The notes under the pieces: generated by a model
What the model was told of the DNA's origin: nothing
The model's database searches: none
What the model saw: the letters and a program-made list of their open reading frames with translations, nothing else
Shown: one piece after another, positions 1 through 11,590 of the stretch
Layout of the letters: each line of letters begins with the position of its first letter
Numbering within the stretch: position 1 is the first letter of the stretch
NCBI GenBank assembly: GCA_964020085.1
Contig: OZ026605.1
Coordinates: 28,715,598 to 28,779,597 of the forward strand
Length of the DNA: 64,000 nt
DNA from: Micromussa lordhowensis
Taxonomy: Eukaryota > Cnidaria > Anthozoa > Scleractinia > Lobophylliidae
Direction: 5' to 3'
Made by a program: the position numbers and the translations under genes

Positions 1-1357
1 GAATGTTGAACTCAATTGGTAGCTCGTCTTACTGCAGGGGTACTAAATTGCCTGATTTCGTGCTATAAAGCCATTAATTATACATTGTAGTCACCATTTG
101 TCTTCTCAGTCTAAAAGCCCACAGTTAATTCTGGGAAACAGCGCAACCTGCAGATTAATCTGCTAGCAGACTAGTGAATAATCTGTAGCCGACCGGCTAC
201 TGACTGGTTACCGACATGTGGCCAGTGCAAAAAATGGGACAGAACTGAACCTACATCTTTACAAATGAATGTTTCGTCTTTCTCGATAGTTCGTGCACAA
301 AATGTGACAATGATTACATCAACTTCACGTACCCATCCATAAGCGCAGTTTTACAGATAAACAAGGTAGTTCGTACGATACTTATTACCGAAAATGTGCC
401 GACATGTGACCGACAGCTGATCGCCGTTTGCTGGCTGTCGATTCTCGGTAAACTGCCCGTCGGCCATCGAGCAGTTTTTAATCAGGGAGCTGTTGGTTAC
501 TTTTACCCTAATTATCTAGAAGTCACTCGGAGAACTCGATATTTGAACTCAATATGTTTTCGTCCGTCTAGGACTTGGTGGTCTTGGGAGGTGCGGTAGT
601 CAGTTACCCAGGGCACTGTACTCCATGTTCGAGCCCTGATCTGTCCCCAGGGAGGTGCTCGTCGTACCTTTGAAGGGGTTCAAATACTGGTTTTGGAATC
701 TCTTAGAGTGTTCATTCTCAAAAGGTTCACAGCGGGAGCTTTCGCGGTACCTATAAGGTTATTGAGCCGAAAAATTATGACATGAGATAATGTGTTGTTT
801 TATAATTGTGACCTCTTAGGGCTGAAAGAAAAATTGAAATTAAAGGCACGTCCACAAAACAGGATTACAGTACTCACAGTACCTCTCTTCATCAAGGAGT
901 AAACCTGTGATGGACTAGCATTCTTTGCAGACGGGAGTTAAAATACTCAGCTACTCGCCAAAACCAGAGAAAACCACTGGGCTCCAATGTAGACTGTACT
1001 GTGCCAATAAAGACTTAACCCCTGTCTTGGAAGCTAATCCATCGAAAGTAAGCTTCCACAACCACCAGCATTCAGACAGACTTCTGAATTTGCCTGAGAA
1101 CTAGGCATTTAGCAAGGAAGAAATTTAAAACCTTAGCCACCATTGAACTCGGACTCCTCTAAACATTAGAACCAGGTGAACCACATGTAGTCAATGCTCA
1201 CCATCCGCTACTCCAGTCCTAAGTAATAAGCGTCTGATTTGCCTTTATATCAACGCAAAAATACAAAATATACAGTTTGGATGCAGTTTCTGACAAGACT
1301 CCGCTGATTGGTCAATTTGGTCATCTCATTAAAATTCAGCCTAACACAATAGACCTC
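1..1357. other. Intergenic, no gene recognised; tRNA-like repeat fragment
   Basis: No reading frame here looks like a gene. Around 575-720 there is a degenerate tRNA-promoter-like stretch (a box-B-like TTCGAGCCCTG near 633-645, followed by text resembling the body of coral SINEs), so a SINE remnant is plausible. A short ATC trinucleotide run at 1352-1372 belongs to the LINE tail that follows. Confidence 0.4.
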
Positions 1358-1845
1358 ATCATCATCATCATCATTTATTTGCCTTTATTTGTATAACAAA
1401 TTTTAAAAATGTACAGCAAAATGTACAGCAGGTTGTTAGGCGAGGAGACCTCAGGAAACCGCCAGGCTTATGGGAGAGGCCACCTCGACATTACAATATT
1501 AAACAAGATTAGGACTGCGAAGGAGTGCGGCAGAAACTAACTCAGAAACTATTTTAATAAAAACTTTTGCACTTTGTTCTTAAACGTAGGAAAGTTTGAC
1601 CAGTTGGTAATAGAGGAAGGAAGACAGTTCCAGACTCTAGGTCATTGGTAAAGAATTGTGAATTTCTTGATGTTCGTGCGACAGGAATGCACACGATAAT
1701 TACCGACTGTTCTTGTGTCATATTTATGGACTTGACTGTTTGTCATAAACAGACTGAGAAAAAGTGGAGGCAGCAGATTGTTGTGGTAGCGGAACATGAA
1801 TTTAGCAATATCGAGGGCATTGATTTGGAAGATGTCTAAAATTTT
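1358..1845 (-). mobile_element. 3' end of a CR1/L2-type LINE (ORF2 C-terminus and tail), degenerate
   Basis: Read on the minus strand, about 1845 to 1550 encodes a stretch with the pattern of a CR1/L2-type ORF2 C-terminus: an FMFRYHNNLLPPLF-like block, then HKYDTRT, then RVWNCLP near the end. An in-frame stop and frame changes show it is dead. It is followed by a 3' UTR and ends at 1352-1372 in a (TGA/ATG)n tail, which is how these LINEs commonly end. Clade assignment is inferred from the motif layout only. Confidence 0.6.
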
Positions 1846-1884
1846 CAGTTTGGAAAAAAGAGGAGCAGTGTGTGCTCAATGGCG

Positions 1885-2040
1885 GCGAACAGCCTACAAC
1901 CTGCCTCAGCACGAGGCTCTGGGGAATAAACTCCACAAACTCTGTAGTTATTACCCGGAGCCTCGTACTGAGGTCTTTTGTTCTAGGCTGAATTTTAATA
2001 TATCGAAATTGGTCTACTGGTTGAGATCATTTCACCTCCT
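1885..2040. repeat. Dispersed foldback repeat (CAGCACGAGGCTC...GGAGCCTCGTACTGAGG)
   Basis: Two inverted segments, near 1903-1930 and 1950-1975, share the core GAGGCTC/GGAGCCTCG and flank a short loop. The right half and the following text up to about 2010 recur at 8775-8840 and partly at 15745-15800, so this is a dispersed repeat rather than a gene. Confidence 0.5.
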
Positions 2041-2049
2041 AATGGTAGC

Positions 2050-2809
2050 CTGAAATAGTTTTACAAACTATATATTAATATATAATGGAAAAGTTAACGT
2101 TATGAAACCTTGAATTTCTCTATCTTGGTGATTCATTTTTAATTTCCTAAGGCAGCGGAAGCCCTTAAACGACAAAATGACCTAGTAATTGGGGATCAAA
2201 TACGCTCGTTGCAATCAGAAACTTCGCTTTTAGGCTTGGCTAAATCTTTATATTACAGTCACATTCTTCCAGCTTGTTTGAAGCACTCATTGTTAGAACT
2301 GGCCTGGCCAAACTGAGTTAGTTTGGTACAACTATACAACTGACTACTTAGTTACGTTAAACCAAACGCTTAATGGACATGGCCGTTAGATACTAAATGA
2401 GAAAGTAAAAACTCCTTGATCCCGAAACTTAAGATCTACTATTCACGTCCCATGGAATGTGCAAACTTATGTTAAGGCTCGAAGAGTCCTCATACCACTG
2501 GGTGAGTGTTTCCCAGGCGGAATCATCTAACATGTAAGCTCATGTTTCTTTATGTCCTCCCTCCCATCCCTTTCCTAGTCTCCGGCTTTAGTTTTGTTTT
2601 TCAGCAGCCCCTCCCCCCTAAATTGCTACACGGCCAAGATGGCCGCCAATTTTGGGCTCAACAGCCAACTTCGTACCGTTCGCGAAAAATAGTTGACAGC
2701 GTTTGTAAGTACGGTCCGATCTTAATTATTAAGCAAAATCTCAGAAACGAAAATACGTTTTAGTGGCACTTTAACAATTAGTTCATCATCTGGAGATTTC
2801 TATGAGGTG
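2050..2809. other. Intergenic, nothing recognised
   Basis: No coding, RNA or repeat signature that I can support. The open frame at 2506-2763 has no recognisable domain and sits in repeat-rich noncoding DNA. Confidence 0.3.
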
Positions 2810-2930
2810 TTATAAAATAACTGAGCCACTACGCGCATACTCATTTGTCGATAGGTGTGCTTCGATAAGAGTATGTAAACACGGTTGTGACGTTTTAGAT
2901 TCGCGCGTAGTTTGGAGAATTATTTTATAA
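2810..2930. mobile_element. Short foldback MITE with ACGCGC-containing inverted repeats
   Basis: TTATAAAATAACTGAGCCAC at 2810-2829, continuing TACGCGC, is matched in inverted orientation by GCGCGTAGTTTGGAGAATTA, continuing TTTTATAA and ending at 2930. The arms are about 28 bp with a few mismatches around a roughly 65 bp centre. Size and layout fit a non-autonomous DNA transposon. Confidence 0.55.
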
Positions 2931-4290
2931 AAGCGATGAAGCGCTTTTGCGTGTTTACATAGCCCCATCTAAACACTCGGAGGGTTGGGATTCGCATAAC
3001 TTTCCCAAGTGAGGCCGAAGGAGGACCGCCCTCCACTGCACTCTCTTTAATAGCTGATAGTGTTCGAGAAGCTCAGCCAATCTGACCTCAGCGGTTACTT
3101 GTATTAGTATACTAGTCTAGTTGCTAAATTACATTGATGATCACCATCTCTGTTGTTAGAGTTATATTCGTCTAACTTAGTTGTGGACATGGAGCTTAAA
3201 ATGAAATATTCCTCGCGGATTTCTGTGTTTGGGCCAGTGACTCTGCGGGTCTCCCATTTGAAAAGAAAAAAGATGCTTATCGGAAATTTTCCAAGAGGTA
3301 CCAAGATCCTGTTTTGTGCGCGCGGCTTGAACCTTTTTTTACCCCCAAGAGGAACCAAATGTGGGACAAAATTAAAAGTCAGTTTATATTTTCATAAATC
3401 TCCTGTCATATTTTTTGGGCTCAATCCCCTAAAAGGTACCGCAAAAGGGGTACGACGGGCACCTCCGTCCGTTTTATATGGGAGCCCCCCCCGGGTCAGT
3501 GACTCTGTTCCTAGAGCAATATTTTCTTGTTAACAGCGGAATGCTTTTGCAAGTTCAGAAGTAAAATCAATACAAGACTGACAGCGACTTTAACGCCGGA
3601 CTCGGGATTTTCCACGGAAGTCCGAGTAATAATCTCAAACTAAACAAAAGATAAGCAGTGAAAAATATTTTTATACAATAAAAATTAACTTTTAATCCTG
3701 GGTTAGTATTAACAAGCTTTCGAACAACCCAGCCATGGTTGTATTCAAACCCTTTTTTCAGGAGTGAATGATGAAAATGATGTTTGTCTCCGTAACATGA
3801 CTTCATGGCATTAGTTTAAAAAAACAAACAGGATTGGCTGACAAAATAGAGCCTGAAGTATTTGAGCAAATTACACTGGACTTGTATAAATGGGAAGAAC
3901 AGGAGACTGCGTTGCTTGAAATGTTCGTTTCTATAAATCTGATTGAACTTAAAAAAAATGAAACCAACAACAACAAAAATAAAAAGAAAAGAAAAACAAC
4001 AACAACGGGACAGGACTGGAGTCTTGGTCCACAAACATTTTACGTGTTTTTGAGCAAAAAATACTATAAAGAAGTTAAGCTAGCAGCTTGGTCACAATAT
4101 GATGCATCTCTGCCGCCTTCTACTAGTCTCCCTCGCAGAAGCTTGTGTGTCAAAGTAAGATACGCCGCGCGGATAATGAACCGGATGTGGTGTGTGGCTT
4201 GAATATTCAGAACAATAACGTGACATGTCGTCTTTCTTCATTTGACTATGGAGGAATTCGATGCTAATTCTCATTGAACAACAGTGACTT
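2931..4290. other. Intergenic, repeat-like, downstream of the Kelch gene
   Basis: No supported gene. Segments near 3290-3500 (CCAAGAGGTACC, CCAAGAGGAACC, and a GGTACGACGGGCACC stretch) look like dispersed repeat. Near 3680-3745 there is a fragment with CTGGGTTAGTATTAACAAGC and TTTCGAACAACCC, related to the ends of the element at 39012-39253. Open frames on both strands (3153-3533, 3834-4202) overlap each other and lack domains. Confidence 0.4.
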
Positions 4291-4292
4291 AC

Positions 4293-6100
4293 ATGATCCA
4301 GTGGTATTCCAATTTTCCGGTTCCACGTTCTGCTATCAGGGTCATAGCATTCAATCATAGCATTCTTTGATGTGGAACAAGTCTGTTAAACCAGGTAGTT
4401 GTACGCAGACCATACAGCTTGTCATCCACAGACAAGAGTTTTGGAGTCACACAAGGGTCTATTTCAAACCTTGAAATAAAATGCCATTCATTTGTTCTTT
4501 CATCGAAAGCTTCACATCGCCAGCCTTTAGGCCCTTTCCCCAGGTCATTAACTCCACCAGCAATGTAAATCTTTCCGTGTGCAGCAGATCCGGCAGCAGA
4601 ACTCCTTGCTTTCTGCAGGTCAGCTACTTTGTCCCACTGGTTTTTACTGAGATCGTACCTTTCCACTTCAGCCAGATACGTATACACTGCACCATGCCAT
4701 TCTGCTCCGCCAATAAAGTAAATGAAATTCCCTTTGGCTACAATGCAAAAATCGTGCCTTAAATTCAAATGATCAAATGAGGATACAACTTCCCACGAGT
4801 TTGACTCGGGTTTGTACTTCGTAATGAGGGAAAGATGTGTTTCTTTGCTGCAGTGGGCCCACTGTGGTCTCGATTCTTCGTTTGGCTGAGTCAGTTCGTG
4901 ACATTCCTCACACGGGTCAGACATCAAAGCGTACATTTCATCACCACTTCCAAGAAATATCTGCTTCAAGTCTCTGTTGTCTTGGTATGGTAATGATATC
5001 CAGTTGTGAGTGTTTGGATCATAGCTTTCAATGCCATACCTGAATGCTTCTTCACTCCCCGCATGCCATGCTTGTGGTTGCTTAGTTGTTGCAATGTGCA
5101 CAGCGTAGATTTTACCATGACAGGGCACAAGATGGCTGTCATCCAAACAAATTCTCATCTCGCCCCACCTGTACCAGCAATCTTCACGAATTGAGTAACA
5201 CTTAATATCTTGACCTGTAAATGAACTACAGGCTACAATAACCGGTTCCTGAAGCGACTTTCTAGGCGTGACCGCAAGATTATCGAAGCGTCTAGACTCA
5301 ATCAAATATATGGCATCCGCGACAAGGTTCACACAGCTTTCATTGTCTTTGACGAGATCATTTGACACAACGTCACTGAGTATAAAGTCAAGCGAAGTAT
5401 AAACCAGTCGAACTTGACGAAATAACTCGGCGAAATATTTCTTTCGCGTGCTTTTGTCATGATCAACCCATGCTAGAATGATGTAAAAAATGTCCTTTTC
5501 GGCGGTAACATTTATTTCATCACTTGAAATAAACATTAAGAGTTGGTCCTTCGACATACTCAAAACCTCTTTCTGGTTGGATGAATATAAAGTGTTGAAA
5601 TTTGCAAGAATAAAGTTTTTGGCCTTGAAAAGAAGATCTCCGCATTGGTATCTTTGCAAAAAATAGTAGGTTGAAAGACAATTTGAAATGTTTAACTTCT
5701 CTGCTAAAAATCCTCCAGCGAGAGTTTTTAACTTGGGTAGAAACAAATAATCGGCCACAACTAGCAGGTCTCGGGCACTGTCTTCATTCCATATCTGAAC
5801 ATGACCTGTGTACATAAACTGCATTGCGTCTCCCATAACAGACCCGGAGAACATCTCTAGGCGAACAATTCTCTCGCTAGATTCCTTCATGTTACTGTTC
5901 AGCAGCTTTTCGAAGAAAGGACTTGCCTTTGAAAGAACTTGACTGTGAGCTTCTAATTCTTTGCCATCTTCAACCACCAAAATAAGGTCGCATGGTCGGT
6001 AGAGTTGAGCTTTTGGAACAAAAACTCCACTGACAATTTCTTTACTGGAAGCAGCATATTGTGAATTTCCAACTGACTCAAGTAAGGCTGCCATCTTCAT
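4293..6100 (-). CDS. BTB-BACK-Kelch protein (KLHL-like), frameshifted near its visible 3' end
   Basis: A 581-codon frame (6100 to 4355) encodes a KLHL-type protein. These usually act as substrate adaptors for cullin-3 ubiquitin ligases. The BTB domain is at about residues 35-105 (CDLILVVEDGKELEAHSQVL, then SPFFEKLL), BACK at about 110-215 (NCLSTYYFLQRYQC), and Kelch blades from about 290 on (IESYDPNTHNWISLP, FIYFIGGAEW, VERYDLSKNQWDKV, KIYIAGGVND). The start MKMAALLE has a second ATG two codons on. After TTTWFNRL the frame hits a stop at 4355-4357. The next frame, from about 4382, reads TCSTSKNAMIECYDPDSRTW, the expected continuation of a Kelch blade, and runs to a GTAAGT splice donor at 4292-4287. 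This implies a one-base indel near 4382-4390: either a true pseudogene lesion or an assembly error. A further 3' exon was not identified. A truncated second copy of the first third lies at 12541-12843. Confidence 0.85.
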
Positions 6101-6387
6101 GCCAAGATGATCTTTGCTTAGTCACAAGGCTCAGAGCTTTGAGATGTTGGTGTTTGTGGTACATTTATAGCAAAGTTAGGCGAGAGCGGAAGTTTTCTGA
6201 ATAATTACTTGAATGATAAGAGCAACAAATTGAAACTACTGCGAAAATTATTTATGTTGTGTTCTGAAAATTTTACTGAGTCATTGCAGAGTCCTGGGCA
6301 TTACGTCAAAAATATAAAGACCTTTATGTTTTCGCTGTTTTATTTTATTGCTACAGCAATATATGATCACATGCATTAGGCAGCGGC

Positions 6388-6415
6388 TGACGTCAGGTGA
6401 CGTCAGTTTACGTCA
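6388..6415. promoter_or_regulatory. Triple CRE-like cluster upstream of the Kelch gene
   Basis: Two perfect palindromic CREB/ATF sites (TGACGTCA) lie at 6388-6395 and 6398-6405, and a near-match (TTACGTCA) at 6408-6415. The centres are 10 bp apart, about one helical turn. The cluster sits about 290 bp upstream of the Kelch start codon, so a cAMP- or stress-responsive promoter is plausible. The same cluster is kept in copy 2. Confidence 0.55.
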
Positions 6416-6608
6416 AATACCTTTTGTACGAGGGCGAGCAAGACCACTAGAATCTATATTATGACTTTTATGTTTTATTATGCTGTTTATGTCTATAAGG
6501 GTGCTATGGCTATAATTAGAAAACAGCATATGTAATAAATTGACGATTACCAGACTTGTCAAAAAACTTTACTTAACAGTTATCAGTTACAAGATAAATT
6601 ATTGCAAC

Positions 6609-7010
6609 CGAATATATGAAATATCATATATTTGAACTGCGGAGAAAGATATGAAGATATAGATTATCATCACAGTTATATACACAACTTAAGTAGCTGT
6701 GAAAAAAAATTCAGGCCTGAACGGGATTCGAACCCATGACCTCTGCGATACCGGTGCAGTGCTCTACCAACTGAGAGCCAACTGGGAGCTGGTCACATTG
6801 TTAGTTCGTGATATACTCCGCAGTTCAAATATATGACATTTCATATATTCATTTGCATTCTTCACCATCTGCGAGTATATCACGAACTAACAATGTGACC
6901 ACAACTCCAACACTAGAGCAGTGCACCGGTATCGCAGAATCCCGTTCAGGCCTGAATTTTTTCTCAGGCTTTAATTTCACAGCTGCTTAAGTTGTGCATA
7001 TAACTGTCAC
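6609..7010. mobile_element. tRNA-derived SINE pair, head-to-head foldback, copy 1
   Basis: A minus-strand SINE (about 6609-6810) and a partial plus-strand one (about 6811-7010) meet head to head. Both carry the tRNA-like head (box B GGATTCGAACCC on the minus strand at 6724-6735; GCACCGGTATCGCAG in both) and the tail with AACTTAAG and ATATGAAATATCATAT. The minus copy lacks about 7 nt between the D arm and acceptor stem. The plus copy has lost part of its T arm. Confidence 0.65.
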
Positions 7011-10000
7011 GAAATTTTCTTCTTTGTCATATAGTTGTTTGCGTTTAGTTTAGGTTTTTGTTTCAGCGTGTTTTGTCTGGTAGGAATTGGGCATTACGTA
7101 ACTTTTGAAGCATTAAAGTAATAATATTCAAATAATCTTTAAGTGTATTGTGTAGTTTAGGTGTACGTATTAGAAATGATGTAGCTTTGTACAATTTTAA
7201 GTGTGTATTAAGTGTTCTTTGCAGTAAATTTCTTTGCAGCGTTTGTTTAAAGTGTTAATTGTAGCATAAATGTATAAATGTAAGTCGTACAGACAGATGT
7301 ACTGGGTTGTTGGGTGTAGAGACGAATGGAAGGGCATGTGGCCAAAGAAAGAACGAGAAGAATTCACTGCTAAGAGCCATTGGTAGGCGCAAGCCAAGTA
7401 ACTTGACGAAACTCATTTGTCAATGGTGGCGATAGAGAGGAGAAGTGCTACGCGCTGTTTACATGCCGTGTGGCGATTGAGAGTATTGTTGAAAAACCTC
7501 GTGCTGAGGAGAAAACGTCGACTGAAAGATAAAGGAAAGCACGTGAAGACGCGGAGCTAGGTTTGAACTAAAGAGAAAGAGGTTTGTGGTATCAGTTCAG
7601 GTTTTGTGGTATCGGTTTAGGTTTTGTGCTGTTGGTAAAGAAGAGTCAAGGAATGAAACGGAACTGAACAGTACTGCACCAAATAATTTGTAAATAGTTA
7701 GTTAATTCGATTTCGTGTGTAATTACTGTCTGGCTTTAAAATTACTCAAGTTAAAGTTAAGAATCGTATTGGCTTAGCAATTAGTTGTAATAATTTTCAA
7801 GCAAGTAGTTCTTATAGAATATTTAGAATTAGTTTACTTAGTGTTAACATTGTTAATATCGAGAGTTTTTTTTATAGTTAATAAACATTAGCTGTTGTAA
7901 TTCACGGTGGTGTGTTGCGAGTTTGTGGGAAGGGGTACGTGTAGTCAGTCATTGTTAGTTTCGGCGTTTTCATCGCCAAGGGAATTTTCGGGGATCGCGC
8001 CACAATAACTGCGATGATCAAGTATGTCTTCAGATAAATCATTGTAAGGATTGGCGCTTATGATTAATTACTAGGTGGTATTCGCACTTCTTTCTGCGAG
8101 TAGCGCGCAGAATATCTTCGCTTACTTTTTACGAGTAGCACTTTTAAACAAAGAAAGTTACACTAGAGAAATGCTTTTATAATGCAATTTACCAGTGACG
8201 TTACGATAAGTGATCTATCGTTTCACACATACATGTACGGTTCGATTTCTTACGGATCAATACTGCAAAAAGTCTGCGGCAGGCCAAATGCTTCATACAG
8301 CCTCAGCTTATCTCGGGCACTTCAAGCATGAAGCGACTAGAAATATTTCTACTCCTCCCTGGATGGGATGCTAGTCCATAGTAAGGTCTCCGGATCAAGC
8401 GTACGATCGCACAATACGTTTTACACCCTCTCTTGAAATGAATGTACAAATAGAAGCACTCTATCAGTAGTACAGCACCATTCCAAGGGTCTGGACCGAC
8501 GGTCAATCTCTTTCCCAGAGACCGCATTTCTTTTGGTTAGCCCAAAGAAATAGAGATCTGGGAGAAATCGGAAAGTGAGCTAGCATTAGTTACAGTGCAT
8601 GCTCAGAAATCGCTATTAAAGGAACATGAACGCGTGACCACAATGATACCGAGGAACCAGGATTTTCTGGTACCGGTTTGAATTTATTCCAGAGTGTCTA
8701 GCGTTCGGTCATCCCTCACCGAAAACGTGCGAGACTCCGGGAAATAAATTCAGAGTTTGCGGGGTTTATTTTCCGGAGCCTCGTGCTGAGGTCTATTGTT
8801 TTGGGCTGGATTTTGATATATCGAAGCTGGGCTATTATCAAAGTAGGCTTAATAATGCGAGGAAAATCTTTTTTCATCGATCTTTTGCTAGTTAATAAAG
8901 TTGGCGTGGCGGTATTCAAGAGGTTTTTTTGTCATTTGGGGACGGTTTATAAATGATAAGTAAAATGATGACTTGCATAAAGTGAAGTAAATGAAATTAA
9001 TTACTCAGAAAACAAGACACCATTTCACTTATCATTTATTTACATTTATTATTTCGACATATTGAGCCTTGCAGAATGCAGGACATGTGTCAGGCATAAG
9101 AACCTAGTTTACGACCTTGCTCGCCTTAGTCCCTCCATAGCTCAGTGGTTACAGCGTCCAACCGGTATTCTGTAAGGTCATGGGTTCGACTCCCGTTTTC
9201 TGAGTAATTCGGCTTGAGAACGTTTTTTCATTTATATTTTGTGTTGTTTGACGATCTCAGAGAAATTTGATGTTCTCGAGGGCTCGGAAGATATAATAAG
9301 CGGCTTGTACCATACAACGGGTCAAAGACGGAACATCGAGGTTTATAAAAGACAAAAATTTATTATAAAGTAACCTGAGAAAATTGAAAATTACCCCTAG
9401 TGTCTCCTGGTACTGAGTAGTACGATAAAACCTTGTAGTAATAATTTAATTTTAATTATTTCGTTTAGCTCTGATTTTGTTTATTCATACCGACATTCAA
9501 TCTGGCTGCCTTTCAAGGACATGGTCGGGTTTATATTTTGAAATTCATGATGGTGAGGGCAGTGTTTATTCGAGTGAAGTAGTGGGAGCTATTAATTCGA
9601 GCGTGCGGGCGCCTTAATCAAGAACGTATGTTAAAGATGATTTCCAGTCCGTACTGCGCAGTCTCACACCCTAATGTCCAAAGACATCGTCTTGTAATTT
9701 TACAGACGATATATGGACAAAAAAAACAATTCTCTACATTTAGTTATAAACTAGTACAAATTTCTCCCATCATGATTTTGGTAAATTCTGGTGCATTTTT
9801 AAGCATTAGTAGCCGGTTTTGCGAGCTCACCGAACTAATTTTTGTCATGATACCATACATTTCTTCTACTGGTTACCCCCCAAAAACGCAAGGGATTATG
9901 GGTCATGTGCAAGTAGCGAATAAATATTATCTCTACTCTGCATATCTGAGTAAAACACTAACACTAACTTTGGCACAGCGGATGTTGCGCTGTATATGAT

Positions 10001-10086
10001 ATATTATTATCGCAATGAAGTTTGGAAGAGATAAAAGTTCTAACTTCATACAGACATGTAATATCGTTTTTAGTTTACTTACGTTT
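7011..10086. other. Duplicated intergenic spacer, copy 1; no gene recognised
   Basis: This spacer is duplicated at about 14145-17690. It contains a partial SINE body near 8320-8385 (TTTCTACTCC...GGATGGGATGCTAGTCC), the foldback repeat near 8770-8840, and a tRNA-like repeat at 9131-9204. None of the open frames here is preserved in both copies in a way that suggests coding. Confidence 0.45.
9131..9204 (+). repeat. tRNA-like repeat head (A and B boxes), copy 1
   Basis: TAGCTCAGTGGTTA (A box) is followed by GGGTTCGACTCCC (B box) about 45 nt on, the layout of an internal RNA polymerase III promoter. The anticodon arm does not fold cleanly, so I call it a tRNA-derived repeat rather than a gene. 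A GTTTTCTGAGTAAT motif on its 3' side is inverted at about 9000-9013, making a foldback. The second copy is at 16132-16204. Confidence 0.5.
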
Positions 10087-10563
10087 TTAAAATAGTAACT
10101 TGTTTACCATCTTTGACACCATTGCTGATGATAACTCTCGACAAAGATTAGGTCGTGACTGCTCAATCTTGTCCCTGATCACGGACTCCGCGGTTTCTTT
10201 ACAGAGTGAGTTTGTTCCGCTGGACTCATATTGTTTTTGTCTCACAAAATATATGCCTTGTTTCAACATTTTCAGTATTTTTAATCAGAGTAATTTTGAG
10301 GTTGTAAATACATCAGGAGTAGTGATTCCTAAAGTGTTTGTGTGATTCTTATGTTCAGCTGGCAGGTGCTCTGTGGAGCTGTGAACATTGCTTTTATACC
10401 GCGGTTCAGATCGGACGTGTAGTCCTTCTGCTGTTCGGAAACCTTGAATATTCCCTTTACAGCCATCGATCGGAACGTAAGTATTACTGAAAACGTTCAA
10501 TTCTTTCCCTTTTAACAAAATGATATTCTCGTATTGGACACGTCCATGAACCTTGGCGTTCAA
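10087..10563 (-). pseudogene. Unrecognised ORF with one in-frame TGA, copy 1
   Basis: On the minus strand, 92 codons (10563 to 10288) are followed by a TGA at 10287-10285. About 60 more codons then continue in the same frame to a TAA at 10087. The second half is polar and helical in look (CKETAESVIRDKIEQSRPNL, then SAMVSKMVNKLLF). I do not recognise the family. Copy 2 (17889-18167) keeps the first part with few amino-acid changes but loses the second part to small deletions. It may be an old coding exon or simply duplicated noncoding DNA. Confidence 0.25.
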
Positions 10564-10810
10564 ATTTTCTACCTTTTGTTAATAATATATAAATTTTCAA
10601 AAAAGTTGGTGTCGCTATGTTGTAGCCGAGCTGAAGTAAATTCTTCCACTTATTCATCACGATTAAACGGCTATGACAGCCAAAATGCTATAGAAGGGCT
10701 ACAGGAATGTTTTTAACAGGGATATACACTGGACTAGTGTAATTTTCTACCAAGTGCATCTGTATGGTTATTGTTCTGTATTTCGTCAACATTTTCTCAG
10801 CCTCTGCAAA

Positions 10811-11165
10811 TGAATATATGAAATATCATATATTTGAACTGCGGAGGAAGATATGAAGACACAGTTGATCATCGCAGTTATATACACAACTTACGCAGTT
10901 GTAAAATTAAAGCCTGAAAAAAATTCAGGCCTGAACGGGATTCGAACCCACGACCTCTGCGATACCGGTGCAGTGCTCTACCAACTGAGAGCCAGCTGGG
11001 AGCTGGTCACATTGTTAGTTCGTGATGTACCCCTAGATGGTGAAGAATGAAAATGGATATATGAAATATGATATATTTGAACTGCGGAGGAAGATATGAA
11101 GACACAGTTGATCATAACAGTTATATACATAACTTAAGCAGCTGTGAAATTAAAGCCTGAAAATT
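10811..11165 (-). mobile_element. tRNA-derived SINE, tandem and partial, upstream of GPCR 1
   Basis: The repeat begins with the ATATGAAATATCATATATTTG motif at 10814 and carries the tRNA-like head on the minus strand (box B GGATTCGAACCC at 10939-10950, D arm CTACCAACTGAG). A second tail-only segment follows at 11054-11165. This is the same family as 6609, 13353, 18413 and 62204. Confidence 0.65.
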
Positions 11166-11590
11166 CAGCATCACTTTTTGGAAGGTTTATGACGTAAGAA
11201 AAAAAGCGTGGCTCGCTTCGAGAATACTGGCATGTAATGTAATATAAACAAGTCACATTTTCAATTTTCGACTCTATAAGAGTATCAAAGGCATCTCATT
11301 GTATCTACGTTGCATTGTACCGTACTTAAAAACGTTTAATAACCTAACAAGAATGATAATATTAATAGTAACGTAATAATACACTTGCAAAAATCCGACT
11401 GAATAACTAAGATCGAGCGCTGCATTCATTGGACGCAAGAGGAAATTATAGCGAAGATCCGACTTTTGAACGAAGAAACACGAGGTACCCTATAATAACG
11501 ACATTTAACAGCCATTCGTATTCTAAAATATTCGAACTTATCCCGGAGCCTGATTAATTCACTTTATTTTTATTCCCAGGCGAAACAAAG

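Noticed and set aside
3153..3533. 126-codon ORF
   Set aside because: It overlaps an antisense frame, has no domain, and lies in repeat-like DNA.
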